Positions 8,402 to 17,053 are shown, counted from the first letter of the stretch. The stretch: DNA of 63,088 nucleotides from Gemmiger sp. An194 (GCF_002160145.1 NZ_NFKA01000020.1:1-63088), one strand, 5' to 3'. Notes: generated by a model from the sequence alone, not told the origin. Made by a program: numbers and translations.

Positions 8402-9769
8402 ATGACCGAACGAATCAACCAGAACCCCATGGGCAGCCGGCCGGTACTGCCGCTGCTGGTGAGTATGTCGCTGCCGCCCATCTTATCCATGCTGATCCAG
8501 TCGCTGTATAACGTGGTGGACAGCATCTTTGTTGCCCGTCTGAGCAGCGATGCGCTCACCGCCGTTTCGCTGGCCTATCCGCTGCAGAATCTGGTGCTGG
8601 CGGTGGCAGTGGGCTTCGGCGTGGGTGCCAATGCCTTTGTGGCCCGCAGCCTGGGCCAGGGCGACCAGCGCAGCGTGGACAAAGCCGCCTCCATGGGCAT
8701 GGTGTTCACCGGCATTCACGCGCTGGGCTTTCTGTTGATCGGCCTGTTCGGCAGCGAGCCGTTTCTGCGCCTGTTCACCACCGATGAGCAGGTGCTGGCT
8801 ATGAGCCTGGTATACACCCGCATCGTCATCTGCCTTGCTTTCGGAAGTTTGTTTCACATCTACATCGAAAAGCTGCTGCAGTCGGTGGGCAACATGTTCG
8901 TGCCCATGATTCTGCAGGGTGTGGGTGCCATCGTGAATATCGTGCTGGACCCCATCCTGATTTTCGGTCTGCTGGGCGCCCCCCGCATGGGTGTGGCGGG
9001 CGCTGCTGTGGCCACTGTGGCCGGGCAGATGACCGCCTGCACCATGGCGCTGGTTTACTTCTTCCGGGCCAAAACCGGCATGCACATCACCCGCAAGGAC
9101 ATGAAGGCGGACTGGAACATTGCCGGCAAGATCTACGGAGTGGGCGTGCCCTCCTGCCTGATGACTGCCATGCCCAGCCTGCTGGTGGGTGTGCTGAATG
9201 CCCTGCTGGTGGAGCTGCACGCGCTGGCGGTGGCAGTGTTCGGTTTGTATTTCAAGCTGCAGACCTTTGTGTACATGCCCGCCAACGGCCTGATTCAGGG
9301 CATGCGTCCTATCGTGAGCTACAACTACGGTGCGCGGCAGAAGCAGCGGATGCATTCCACCATTCGCTGGAGTCTGACTCTCACGGCTGTCATCATGGCG
9401 CTGGGCACCCTGATCGCCTGGGTGCTGCCGGAGCAGATCATGGCCCTCTTCGACGCGGACAGTGCCATGGTGGCCATCGGTGTGCCCATGCTGCGCATCA
9501 CCAGCCTGGGCTTTGTGGTCTCCACCTTCGGCACGGTACTGGCCGGCTGCTTTGAGGCCCTGGGCAAGGGCATACAGTCGCTGGCGGTGTCGCTCATCCG
9601 GCAGCTGGTGATCATCCCGCCGCTGGCAATGGTGCTTTCCCGCTTCTGGGAGTTGAATGGCGTATGGGTCTCCTTCCCGGTGGCGGAGACGCTGGCCGCG
9701 CTGGTTGCGGTGGTGCTCTATCGAGGTATGATGCGCCGCATTGATGGTTCCATGAAGGAATGCAAATGA
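8402..9769 (+). CDS. MATE family multidrug efflux transporter
   Basis: The 455-residue protein starts at an ATG preceded by AAGGAGG. Twelve hydrophobic helices occur in two homologous halves, with typical MATE features: PPILSMLIQSLYNVVDSIFVARL in helix 1-2 region (read as PxxxxxLxxxLYNxVDxxFVxRL), PLQNLVLAV, and in the second half MPANGLIQGMRPIVSYNYGA. These carriers expel cationic drugs or metabolites using a sodium or proton gradient. Its transcription is probably attenuated in the leader just upstream. It is monocistronic with a strong terminator. Substrate unknown. Confidence 0.93.
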   Translation: MTERINQNPMGSRPVLPLLVSMSLPPILSMLIQSLYNVVDSIFVARLSSDALTAVSLAYPLQNLVLAVAVGFGVGANAFVARSLGQGDQRSVDKAASMGMVFTGIHALGFLLIGLFGSEPFLRLFTTDEQVLAMSLVYTRIVICLAFGSLFHIYIEKLLQSVGNMFVPMILQGVGAIVNIVLDPILIFGLLGAPRMGVAGAAVATVAGQMTACTMALVYFFRAKTGMHITRKDMKADWNIAGKIYGVGVPSCLMTAMPSLLVGVLNALLVELHALAVAVFGLYFKLQTFVYMPANGLIQGMRPIVSYNYGARQKQRMHSTIRWSLTLTAVIMALGTLIAWVLPEQIMALFDADSAMVAIGVPMLRITSLGFVVSTFGTVLAGCFEALGKGIQSLAVSLIRQLVIIPPLAMVLSRFWELNGVWVSFPVAETLAALVAVVLYRGMMRRIDGSMKECK

Positions 9770-9770
9770 A

Positions 9771-9818
9771 AAAAACGCCCGCGCGGCTGCCGATTTGGCA
9801 GCCTGCGCGGGCGTTTTT
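9771..9818. terminator. Bidirectional terminator after the MATE gene
   Basis: A near-perfect long stem AAAAACGCCCGCGCGGCTGCC / GGCAGCCtGCGCGGGCGTTTTT lies between convergent genes and has A and T tracts on its two sides. Confidence 0.9.
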
Positions 9819-9835
9819 GCGTGAAAAATACCGGG

Positions 9836-10207
9836 TTATTTCTTTTCGGGGACGATCTCCAGCCAGTAGCCGTCCGGGTCCTGGATGAAGTAGATGCCCA
9901 TGGCTTCGTTTTCAAAGCAGATACAGCCCATCTCCTTGTGCAGAGCGTGGGCAGCGTCGAAGTCCTCCACCTGGAAGGCCAGATGGAACTCGCAGTCACC
10001 CAGGTTGTAGGGGCGGTCCATATCCCGCAGCCAGGTCAGCTCCAGCTGGAAGTCGCTCTCCTCGTTGGCCAGGTAGACAATGATGAAGGAGCCGTCCGGC
10101 GCGGTGATGCGCCGCACCTCGGTAAGACCCAGAGCCTTCTCATAAAAGGCCTTGGAGCGGTCCAGATCGAAGACATTGTAGTTTTCGTGGATCATTTTAA
10201 ATTTCAT
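9836..10207 (-). CDS. gloA: Lactoylglutathione lyase-like VOC metalloenzyme (glyoxalase I type)
   Basis: The 123-residue protein contains two beta-alpha-beta-beta-beta units of the VOC superfamily. Likely metal ligands are His7 (MIHENYNVFDL), Glu in LELTW, His in FHLAF and Glu in GYWLEIVP. The pattern NVxDLxxSKAFYEKALGL is typical of glyoxalase I, which converts the hemithioacetal of methylglyoxal. It is the last gene of a three-gene minus-strand cluster with an MBL hydrolase and ddh. Thiol cofactor unknown. Confidence 0.82.
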   Translation of the reverse strand: MKFKMIHENYNVFDLDRSKAFYEKALGLTEVRRITAPDGSFIIVYLANEESDFQLELTWLRDMDRPYNLGDCEFHLAFQVEDFDAAHALHKEMGCICFENEAMGIYFIQDPDGYWLEIVPEKK

Positions 10208-10249
10208 TGCAAAAATTCCTTTCTGGAATGGATTGATAAAAACGGGGCC

Positions 10250-10918
10250 TCAGCCCTGCCAGACCTCTTCCGCGTGAATGCGGGCAAGATAGGGCGCCAG
10301 CTCCGGCCGGTTCAGGTAAGCCAGCATTCCGGCCCGGTCCTCGAAGCAGTGCATGGGGAACACATTGTCACAGCGGCAGGCTTTCAGAAAGTCCACAAAG
10401 CCCCACCAGGCGTTTTCCTCCTGCCGGGGGTCCAGCGGAACAAAGGCTGCGTCGAAAAAGCGGCCCCGGATACGGTCCAGCTCCTCGTGGAAGGCCTTGT
10501 CGTGCCAGGCATTTTGTTCGTCCGGCTCACCCTCCCAGTGCCACCAGTTCAGATCGCCCGCATGGTAGAACCAAAGCCCCTCGGCCTGCACCAGAAAGGC
10601 GCACCCCTCGTCGGTGGAGCGCAGCGTCTCGATGCAAAGACCCTGCCAGTCGTACCGGCTGCGGGGCGCGGCGGGCAGCACATTGGCCGAGCGCCGGGCA
10701 GGAATGTTTTCGTCCAGCACATAAAACACATTGGGATGGTGCTCGCTCAGCTCCCACACTGCGGGGGAGTAGTGGTCGTGATGCCGGTGGGAGGAAAAAA
10801 CAAACAACGTCTTTTCCGGGTCCATCGGGGGCAGAGCGCCCTGAAAGTAGTCAAACAGCAGCAGGGTGTGGTCCAGTTCCACCAGAAAGCAGCTGTGGCA
10901 GATGTGGGTGATCTTCAT
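10250..10918 (-). CDS. MBL-fold metallohydrolase
   Basis: The 222-residue protein has the metallo-beta-lactamase metal site SSHRHHDHYSP (HxHxDH-like, near residues 42-53), then FYHAGDLNWW for the bridging aspartate and FPMHCFED near the end for the last histidine. The N-terminus MKITHICHSCFLVEL matches UlaG-like hydrolases. The substrate is not evident. It lies between ddh and the glyoxalase gene with gaps of 34 and 42 bases, so probably one operon. Confidence 0.82.
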   Translation of the reverse strand: MKITHICHSCFLVELDHTLLLFDYFQGALPPMDPEKTLFVFSSHRHHDHYSPAVWELSEHHPNVFYVLDENIPARRSANVLPAAPRSRYDWQGLCIETLRSTDEGCAFLVQAEGLWFYHAGDLNWWHWEGEPDEQNAWHDKAFHEELDRIRGRFFDAAFVPLDPRQEENAWWGFVDFLKACRCDNVFPMHCFEDRAGMLAYLNRPELAPYLARIHAEEVWQG

Positions 10919-10952
10919 AAAAACTCCTTGAGAATGAAGGTTGCGCTGCTGT

Positions 10953-11939
10953 TTACAGCAGCTGGCGGCGCAGCTCCTCGCCGCTCAGCGGGCTGAGCAG
11001 GGCGGGCGGAACGTCCAGAATGGTCTTGCAGCCGGTCTGCCCGGCGGCGTGCATCCGGTGTACCGCACGGGCACAGGCAGCCAGAACACTGGCGGTAAAT
11101 TCCGGGTTGGAATCCAGCTTCAGGCTGTATTCCACGGTGGCGGTGTGCTCCTCGTTCCAGCCGGTCAGACCGCTGCGCAGCACGCTGCCGCCGTGGGGCA
11201 AGCCGCTGTGCTCGGCGTGCAGCTGCTCCAGACTCACGAAAGTTACGGTGGTGTCGTAATCCGCGAAATAGTTGGGCATGGTCTTGATCTCCTGCTCGAT
11301 GCGGGCAAGATCCGCCCCCGGCTTTGCGGCCACAAAGCACTCCCGGGTGTGCTTCTGGCGGGTGGTCAGGGTGGGTCGCTGCCCGGCACGCACCTGCTCC
11401 AGCGCTTCGGGCACCGGCACGGTGTACTGGCGGGCATCTGCCACGCCCTCGATGCGGCGAATGGCGTCGGAATGGCCCTGGCTTACGCCCTTGCCCCAGA
11501 AGGTGTAGGTGCCGCCCTGGGGCAGAATGGCCTCGGCATATACCCGATTCAGCGAGAACAAGCCCGGGTCCCAGCCGCCGCTGATCAGGGCGGTGGTGCC
11601 CGCGGCGGCTGCGGCAGCGTCCACCGCAGCAAAGTGTTCCGGGATTTTCGCATGGGTGTCGAAGCTGTCCACCAGATTGAACCAGCGGGCCAGCTCGGGG
11701 GTCTGCACCGGCAGGTCGGTGGCACTGCCGCCGCACAGGATCATTATGTCGATCTTACCGGCCCAGTTGGCCGCCTCGCCTGCCGCCACCACCGGCACAC
11801 CCTCGGTCAGAGGAGAAATACTGGCCGGGTCGCGTCGGGTAAAGATCGCAGCCAGCTCCAGATCCGGGTTCTGGCGCACCGCACACTCGGTGCCCCGGCC
11901 CAGATTGCCGTAACCAAAAATACCAATTCGAATCGCCAT
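10953..11939 (-). CDS. ddh: meso-Diaminopimelate dehydrogenase
   Basis: The 328-residue protein starts at ATG after GGAGGGAG. It has an N-terminal Rossmann motif GIFGYGNLGRG, IFTRRDP for NADP binding, MILCGGSATDLP, SFDTHAKIPEH, SGGWDPGLFSLNR and FWGKGVSQGHSDA, all hallmarks of Ddh. The enzyme makes meso-diaminopimelate from tetrahydrodipicolinate in one NADPH-dependent step, for lysine and peptidoglycan. It heads the cluster with the MBL hydrolase and glyoxalase genes. A TATAAT (minus strand, 11980-11985) lies about 40 bases upstream. Confidence 0.95.
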   Translation of the reverse strand: MAIRIGIFGYGNLGRGTECAVRQNPDLELAAIFTRRDPASISPLTEGVPVVAAGEAANWAGKIDIMILCGGSATDLPVQTPELARWFNLVDSFDTHAKIPEHFAAVDAAAAAAGTTALISGGWDPGLFSLNRVYAEAILPQGGTYTFWGKGVSQGHSDAIRRIEGVADARQYTVPVPEALEQVRAGQRPTLTTRQKHTRECFVAAKPGADLARIEQEIKTMPNYFADYDTTVTFVSLEQLHAEHSGLPHGGSVLRSGLTGWNEEHTATVEYSLKLDSNPEFTASVLAACARAVHRMHAAGQTGCKTILDVPPALLSPLSGEELRRQLL

Positions 11940-12029
11940 AAGTAAGCTCCCTCCATTGGTTTTATCAAATATTGGTTCTATTATACCATGAACCGGCGGA
12001 ACTTGAGAAGTGAGAGAAGCCGGAGAAAC

Positions 12030-12068
12030 AGAAAAGCCCTGTGCGCCAAAGAACGGCACACAGGGCGA
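12030..12068 (-). terminator. Terminator of the ECF sigma operon
   Basis: On the minus strand the stem GCCCTGTGtGCC / GGCgCACAGGGC is followed by TTTT, just after the stop of the third gene of the sigma operon. Confidence 0.8.
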
Positions 12069-12099
12069 TTGAGTGTTTCAAAGAGAATCCGCGGCGCGG

Positions 12100-13074
12100 T
12101 TACAGCGGCTGAAAACAGCTGTCCTCGCTGTATAGCAGGGCAATCCGCTGATCGCTCAGGCTGCGGGCGCTGTTTGCGGGGGAGGCATCCGTCACAGTGG
12201 GCGAGGTCTGCCTGTTCTGCGTGATGCGGTCCTGCAACAGGGCCACCAGTGCGTCGAAGCTGCCCGGTTCCGGGGCGGTGCTTTCCGCTGCGGTGAGTTC
12301 ATCGCTGCTTTCTGCTGCGGGCAGCTGGTCGGGGATGGCATCGGCGGGCACATCCAGCAGCAGCCAGGTGGTGTTCCGGCCATAGACGGTGGCGGAGTAG
12401 TAGTCGCAGGCAAGCCCCTGGTTGGCGGCAGCCTGTTTCAACGCCACCAGATAGGCAGCGGCTTCCTCCAGTGTGACTTCGGGCGGCTCCCGGTCCGCAC
12501 TGTGGAAGCCCGTATACAGCACAGTGGGCAGGGGCAGATCATCGGCGGAGAACTCCATCCCCACCCGGAACAGAGGGCTCTGCGGGTCAAACACCTGGTC
12601 GTTGTTTTCCGGATAGAAGGTGAGGGTGGTCTCGTAGGGGGAACGGCCCTTCAGGTCTCGGCACAGGCGGTTGGTGTCCAGCTGACCGGCCAGTTTATTG
12701 CGCAGCCGATTGGAGGTGTTCAGGCCGCTGTCCACTGTCAGGGCCCGGTTGGTGTAAACCTGACCGCCGCTCAGGTAGGCGGAAAAGCCCACATCCTCCT
12801 CGCCGGTCTGGTACACCGGGCAGACATAGCGGCGCTTACCATCCGCGTAGGTGTAGCGGGCATTGCCCACCACATAGCCTTCGCGGGGGTATTTTGCCTG
12901 AAGAGCGTCGTTGATGGCGTGTACCGTCCACCGGGCGGTGAAGGGATTGCCCACCTGGCGCTCCACCACCAGTACCAGTGCAGCGATGAGTACCAGTGCA
13001 GCCAGTGCGGCGATAACCCGGGTAAGGGGAGTGCGCCGGATCTGGGGCAGGGCCGGCCATTTGATTTTATTCAT
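12100..13074 (-). CDS. Unknown membrane-anchored protein of the ECF sigma operon
   Basis: The 324-residue protein starts at ATG with GAGGAA upstream and overlaps the anti-sigma gene by eight bases. One membrane helix lies near residues 19-37 (AALAALVLIAALVLVVERQ), followed by an extracytoplasmic domain with KRRYVCPVY and a single later pair of cysteines (RLCRDL, LACDYY). A Ser/Ala/Glu-rich patch (PAAESSDELTAAESTAPEP) precedes the C-terminus. I do not recognise the family. Its position suggests a target, sensor or effector of the sigma pathway. Confidence 0.75.
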   Translation of the reverse strand: MNKIKWPALPQIRRTPLTRVIAALAALVLIAALVLVVERQVGNPFTARWTVHAINDALQAKYPREGYVVGNARYTYADGKRRYVCPVYQTGEEDVGFSAYLSGGQVYTNRALTVDSGLNTSNRLRNKLAGQLDTNRLCRDLKGRSPYETTLTFYPENNDQVFDPQSPLFRVGMEFSADDLPLPTVLYTGFHSADREPPEVTLEEAAAYLVALKQAAANQGLACDYYSATVYGRNTTWLLLDVPADAIPDQLPAAESSDELTAAESTAPEPGSFDALVALLQDRITQNRQTSPTVTDASPANSARSLSDQRIALLYSEDSCFQPL

Positions 13075-13615
13075 CCAAAGATTCCTCCTTTGGCTCGGAT
13101 TTGCCCCGGCGAAGCCCGCCGAAGGCGAAGTGCAGCAGTCTTGCGATGAGCGCACCCACCAGCAATGCTGCCAGATACAGCCCGGCCTGCATCAAAGAGT
13201 AACGATTCGGTGTGCTGACCAGCAGCACCAAAGCCATGGGAATGGCGCTGATGACGGCTGCAAACCAGACGCTGCGGCGCAGAAATACATAACCCAGTGC
13301 TCCCAATGCGGGCAGGCCCCAGGCCAGGAATGGCCCGTTGGCCAGTGCCAGGCAGACCGCAAAGCCTGCCACCGCCATCAGAGCACTTTGGATCAGCAGT
13401 TTGCGCTGGATGCGTCCCAGCACCCGGGCGGCGTCCGGCTCCGGCGGGGGCAGTTGAATGCCGCCAGAATCCAGATAGGCCTGACAGGCGGGGCAGTGGG
13501 CCACATGGCTGTGTACCAGGGCTTCGCTGTCCTCGCTGGCAACGCCGTCGGCCACCAGCGGGATCAGGTCCCGACATACATCACAGGAAATGTCTGACAC
13601 GATGCCTTTATTCAT
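13067..13615 (-). CDS. Zinc-finger anti-sigma factor with membrane helices
   Basis: The 182-residue protein starts at an ATG whose last bases overlap the sigma stop (ATGA). Residues 10-48 hold the ZAS motif CDVCRDLIP...HSHVAHCPAC (H-x3-C-x2-C), which binds zinc and the sigma factor. The rest contains about four hydrophobic segments (QSALMAVAGFAVCLAL, GLPALGALGYVFL, VISAIPMALVLLV, GLYLAALLVGALIA). It should hold the cognate sigma factor at the membrane until a signal arrives. Stop/start overlap implies translational coupling, giving matched amounts. Confidence 0.85.
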   Translation of the reverse strand: MNKGIVSDISCDVCRDLIPLVADGVASEDSEALVHSHVAHCPACQAYLDSGGIQLPPPEPDAARVLGRIQRKLLIQSALMAVAGFAVCLALANGPFLAWGLPALGALGYVFLRRSVWFAAVISAIPMALVLLVSTPNRYSLMQAGLYLAALLVGALIARLLHFAFGGLRRGKSEPKEESLDE

Positions 13616-14124
13616 GGCATCGATCCCTCCTCTCGTTTCAGTTGTTCCCGCAGCCAGTTGCGGGTGCGGAAGTTCAGCATGCGGGCGGAATTTTCGGTGA
13701 TGCCGCATGCCTGGGCAATCTCGGCGAAGGAGTAGCCCTGAGCCCGCATCAGCAGAACGGTGCGGGCGTTGGGCTTGCAGGCTTCCAGCAGCAGTCGGGC
13801 ACGGCGGGCAAGCTCCCGGGTGTCGCATTCTTCCTCCAGACCCCGTGGGTCCGGCATGTCCTGCTCCAGATATCCGGCCAGCATATCGTCGTAGGAGAGC
13901 GTGGGCCGTTTGCGGCGCAGCGCATCCACCCACACGTTGCGGGCGATGGCGAACAGCCAGGTCTTCACGCTGCTGCGGCTTTCGAAGCGGCCGAAGGCGC
14001 GCACAGCCTTCAAAAAGGTCTCACTGAGCAGATCCTCCGCCCAGACAGGGTCATGGGTGAGCCCGCAGAGATAGCGGTAGATGTCCGAGCTGTAAAGCTG
14101 ATACAATTCTTCCAGGTCCTGCAA
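13612..14124 (-). CDS. ECF family RNA polymerase sigma factor
   Basis: The 170-residue protein contains sigma region 2 (DIYRYLCGL through AEDLLSETFLKAVRAF and KTWLFAIARNVWVD) and region 4 (ARTVLLMRAQGYSFAEIAQACGITENSARML pattern). I chose a TTG start at 14124 because AAAGGAGGGG lies seven bases upstream; longer in-frame starts have no such site. It heads a three-gene operon with its anti-sigma factor and an unknown membrane protein. Its regulon is unknown; no clear autoregulated ECF promoter was found. Confidence 0.88.
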   Translation of the reverse strand: MQDLEELYQLYSSDIYRYLCGLTHDPVWAEDLLSETFLKAVRAFGRFESRSSVKTWLFAIARNVWVDALRRKRPTLSYDDMLAGYLEQDMPDPRGLEEECDTRELARRARLLLEACKPNARTVLLMRAQGYSFAEIAQACGITENSARMLNFRTRNWLREQLKREEGSMP

Positions 14125-14232
14125 GCGCACCCCTCCTTTCCGTCTGCTTGGGGTAGTTCCCCAAGCTATGATGTAAAACAGCCGTTTCGATTTATTAGAC
14201 GGCGGAAGCGGCCGTCCGTTACACAAAAACGC

Positions 14233-14269
14233 AAAAAAATTCCGCCGGGCCCCGAAAGCTCGGCGGAAT
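14233..14269 (-). terminator. Terminator of the esterase gene
   Basis: On the minus strand ATTCCGCCG pairs with CGGCGGAAT and is followed by TTTTTTT, directly after the esterase stop. Confidence 0.85.
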
Positions 14270-14272
14270 GGA

Positions 14273-15037
14273 TCATGCGGTGGGTTTTGCCTTGCCGGTC
14301 AGCTGCTGCAGCAGCTGGGGCAGGAAATAAACGGCCTGCTTTGCCCACCAGGGCCAGTCGTGGCTCACGTCCTCGCCCCAGTAGTCCACAAAGGCGGGCA
14401 TGCGCCGGTCGGTCAGAGCCTGGGCCATGGCCCGGGTGTCGGCCAGGAAATCGTCCTCGTAGGGGCCGCGGCCGCAGCACAGGAACAGAGGAGCCAGCCG
14501 GGTGGAAGGCAGGCCTTCGGTGTGCAGCAGGGGCAGGTATTCCAGCGGGCTGTTGCGCAGGGTCAGATCGTCGTGATAAGGCCCGAACCAGGGGGCAGCG
14601 GAATAGCTGCCGGACAAACAGATTGCACCGCACACAAGCTCCGGCCGGCGCAGATACAGGTTCAGCGCGTGGCCAGCGCCCAGGCTGCAGCCCAGCAGAG
14701 CCACCCGATTGTGGGTGCCGTCGTTCAAAGTCAGCACCCGGGGAATCAGCTCGCCTGCCAGGTAGTTGAACCAGCGTTCCTGCATCTCGCTGCGGGCCCG
14801 GCCCTCGCCGCTGCCCAGCCAGCTCTCGGCGTCCACGCTGTCGGCGCAGAACAGCTGAATTTTACCCGCGTCGATCAGCGGGGCCAGCGCGGCCACCATG
14901 CCGTGGTCCTCCCAATCGTAAAAGCGGCCTCCCTCACAGGCAAACGCCAGGCAGGGCAGGCCGGAATGGCCGAACACCTTGAACTCCATCTCCCGCTTCA
15001 AAAAGCGGCTGGGTTCCTTGTAATATTGGATCTCCAC
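14273..15037 (-). CDS. Esterase-family alpha/beta hydrolase
   Basis: The 254-residue protein starts at GTG preceded by GGGAGGGA. The nucleophile elbow GCSLGAGHAL (near residue 117), a GxxxxDD segment (RGPYEDDFLAD) and SHDWPWW with a histidine near the C-terminus supply a Ser-Asp-His triad of the putative esterase family PF00756 (esterase D and mycolyltransferase relatives). The substrate may be an acyl ester or acylated sugar. It has no signal peptide and is monocistronic between two terminators. Confidence 0.82.
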   Translation of the reverse strand: MEIQYYKEPSRFLKREMEFKVFGHSGLPCLAFACEGGRFYDWEDHGMVAALAPLIDAGKIQLFCADSVDAESWLGSGEGRARSEMQERWFNYLAGELIPRVLTLNDGTHNRVALLGCSLGAGHALNLYLRRPELVCGAICLSGSYSAAPWFGPYHDDLTLRNSPLEYLPLLHTEGLPSTRLAPLFLCCGRGPYEDDFLADTRAMAQALTDRRMPAFVDYWGEDVSHDWPWWAKQAVYFLPQLLQQLTGKAKPTA

Positions 15038-15140
15038 GCAAAATCCCTCCCGAAGCGGTGAAGCGTCACCGCGAATTGCATTACCTTCATTATAGAATGG
15101 CCGGGCGGACCGGTCAAGCGGACAAGGTGGAGCAGAACAC

Positions 15141-15177
15141 AAAAAAGCCGGTCATCCGAAGATGACCGGCAGTTTTT
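15141..15177 (-). terminator. Terminator of rpmB
   Basis: A perfect 10-bp stem GCCGGTCATC / GATGACCGGC with a four-base loop is followed on the minus strand by TTTTTT, 12 bases after the rpmB stop. Confidence 0.9.
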
Positions 15178-15188
15178 GCGTTGAAAAA

Positions 15189-15377
15189 TCAAACAGCGCG
15201 GGTAACCTTGCCCGAGCGCAGGCAGCGGGTGCAGGCGTAGATGTACTTGGGAGAACCGTCTACAATAGCCTTAACACGCTTCACGTTCGCCTTCCAGGTG
15301 CGGTTAGACCGACGATGAGAGTGGGAAACCTGGATGCCGAAGGAAACGCCCTTGCCACAACAATTGCACTTTGCCAT
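15189..15377 (-). CDS. rpmB: 50S ribosomal protein L28
   Basis: The 62-residue basic protein starts at ATG after GAGGTG. It has the L28 pattern GKGVSFGIQVSHSHRRSNRTW and SPKYIYACTRCLRSGKV. Two cysteine pairs (CNCC near the N-terminus and CTRC near the C-terminus) make it the zinc-ribbon form. L28 binds 23S rRNA near the peptide exit and E-site region. It is a single-gene unit with its own promoter and terminator. Confidence 0.97.
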   Translation of the reverse strand: MAKCNCCGKGVSFGIQVSHSHRRSNRTWKANVKRVKAIVDGSPKYIYACTRCLRSGKVTRAV

Positions 15378-15415
15378 TTGCTGCACCTCCTCGATATAAT
15401 TTAAGTCGCTAGAAT

Positions 15416-15444
15416 ATAATAGCAAGCCGGACGGGAAAAATCAA
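15416..15444 (-). promoter_or_regulatory. rpmB promoter
   Basis: On the minus strand TTGATT (15439-15444) and TATTAT (15416-15421) are separated by 17 bases, about 40 bases upstream of the rpmB start. Confidence 0.75.
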
Positions 15445-15493
15445 GGGTTTTTTAAAAATATCTTTGAAAAACTCTGAAAAAGTCCCATTTTGC

Positions 15494-15522
15494 TTGTGAA
15501 TGGCCCCAAAAAACGCTATAAT
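15494..15522 (+). promoter_or_regulatory. Promoter of the site-2 protease operon
   Basis: TTGTGA (15494-15499) and a perfect TATAAT (15517-15522) are 17 bases apart, about 115 bases before the protease start and divergent from the rpmB promoter. Confidence 0.7.
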
Positions 15523-15638
15523 AAAAAGCAAACTGCCGAATATGCCCCTCATTCGAGCCGGGCAGTGCGCAGTGGTTTGCCAAAGACATCCTACCTTATT
15601 TTATATAAGGCGTCAAATGAACAAAAAGGGAGAGTTTT

Positions 15639-16313
15639 ATGGGTCTGATCAGTCCTGCCCAGTTGATGGTCTGGGTGATGCGCGGCCTTGCCATGCTGCT
15701 GGCCATTCCGGTGCATGAGTCCGCCCACGCCTGGGCAAGCGCCAAGCTGGGCGATCCCACCGCAAAGAATATGGGGCGGCTTTCGCTGAATCCTATGGCA
15801 CACTTTGACCTGCTGGGTGCGGTTTGTATGATCGTGGCGGGTATCGGCTGGGCCAAGCCGGTGCCGGTGTACCCTCAGCGGTACAAGAATCCCAAGCTGG
15901 GCATGGCCCTCAGCGCGGCGGCGGGGCCGATTTCCAATCTGCTGCTGGCGTATCTGTCTATGATGCTGTATAAGCTGGCATACTATTTCCTGCCGGCGGG
16001 GATGCTGGCGGAGCTGGTACTGTATTTCCTTTACTACATGGTGGCCATCAACGTGTCGCTGGCAGTGTTCAATCTGCTGCCGGTGCCGCCCTTCGACGGC
16101 AGCCGCATTCTTCTGCTGGTGCTGCCCCGGCGGTTGTATTTCCGGGTGATGCAGTATGAGCGCCAGATTTTCATCGGTATGTTCATCCTGCTGATGCTGG
16201 GCGTGTTCGATGTGCCACTCTACTGGCTGAACAACGGCATGTGGAACATTCTGAACCACGCCACCGCCTTCATTGACCGGGCGGTCTATATGGCGGCGGG
16301 CATTGCGGTGTAA
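15639..16313 (+). CDS. Site-2 protease family (M50) intramembrane metalloprotease
   Basis: The 224-residue protein has the zinc motif HESAH in the first long helix (IPVHESAHAWASAKLGD), NPMAHFDLLG, and FNLLPVPPFDGSRI supplying the third metal ligand. Several membrane helices are visible and no PDZ domain. These are hallmarks of the compact YwhC/YdiL-like M50 group, which cleaves membrane substrates. Substrate unknown. It sits directly upstream of scpA, a common clostridial order, and likely heads the same transcript. Confidence 0.92.
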   Translation: MGLISPAQLMVWVMRGLAMLLAIPVHESAHAWASAKLGDPTAKNMGRLSLNPMAHFDLLGAVCMIVAGIGWAKPVPVYPQRYKNPKLGMALSAAAGPISNLLLAYLSMMLYKLAYYFLPAGMLAELVLYFLYYMVAINVSLAVFNLLPVPPFDGSRILLLVLPRRLYFRVMQYERQIFIGMFILLMLGVFDVPLYWLNNGMWNILNHATAFIDRAVYMAAGIAV

Positions 16314-16325
16314 GGAGGGGAAAGC

Positions 16326-17045
16326 ATGGAGACTTTGACCTTCCACCTGGAAGAATTCGACGGTCCGCTGGATGTGCTGCTCTATCTTGTGAGCAAGAAC
16401 AAGATGAACATCTACGACATTCCCATCCTGGAGCTGATCGACCAGTACACCAGCCTGATCAACGGCCTGCAGGATAACCGGATGGAGGTGGCCAGTGAGT
16501 TCATCGAGATGGCTGCCCGTCTGGTGCAGATGAAGAGCTTTCTGCTTCTGCCCCGCAGCGAGGAAGCAGAGCGGATGAAGGAAGAGCTCACCGGTCAGCT
16601 GATTGAATACAGCGCCTGCAAAGAGGTGGCCCGCCAGCTGGGCGAACAGGCCGCCAGCCATTGCAGCTTTGTGCGCCCGCCTGTGGAGCTGGAGCAGGAT
16701 AATACCTATCGCCTGACGCACGATGCCAGCTTGCTGGCCCAGGCGATGGAGTTGCTTTTGGGCCGGGGCAAGCGCCGCAAGGCTGCCCCCAGCCAGCAAA
16801 GCTTTGAGCCGCTGGTCACCGCGCCCTTTGTGTCGGTGGCGAGCCGGGTGGTGCACGTGCTGCGCAGCATCGTTACCGGCCGGGTGGCAAGCCTCCGCGG
16901 GCTATTTAACCGGGGCGGAAGCCGCAGCCAGACGGTGGCCACCTTTCTGGCGGTGCTGGAGCTGATTCGCGCGGGTCGTATTGAGATCGACGACCAGGAG
17001 AGCCTCACCGTGCGCCGGGGCCGGATGAAGAAACAGGAGAGTTGA
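16326..17045 (+). CDS. scpA: Segregation and condensation protein A
   Basis: The 239-residue protein begins at ATG after AGGAGGGG. FHLEEFDGPLDVLLYLVSKNKMNIYDIPI is the kleisin N-terminal signature that contacts the SMC neck, and the C-terminal winged helix (TVATFLAVLELIRAGRIEI) binds the SMC head. ScpA closes the SMC ring during chromosome organisation. Its stop overlaps the alternative TTG start of scpB, so they are coupled. Confidence 0.96.
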   Translation: METLTFHLEEFDGPLDVLLYLVSKNKMNIYDIPILELIDQYTSLINGLQDNRMEVASEFIEMAARLVQMKSFLLLPRSEEAERMKEELTGQLIEYSACKEVARQLGEQAASHCSFVRPPVELEQDNTYRLTHDASLLAQAMELLLGRGKRRKAAPSQQSFEPLVTAPFVSVASRVVHVLRSIVTGRVASLRGLFNRGGSRSQTVATFLAVLELIRAGRIEIDDQESLTVRRGRMKKQES

Positions 17046-17053
17046 CAAAAGGC

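Noticed and set aside
13297-14769. Plus-strand frame of 490 codons over the anti-sigma and sigma genes
   Set aside because: It is Arg/Pro/Ala-rich, typical of out-of-frame GC-rich DNA, and conflicts with three coupled minus-strand genes.
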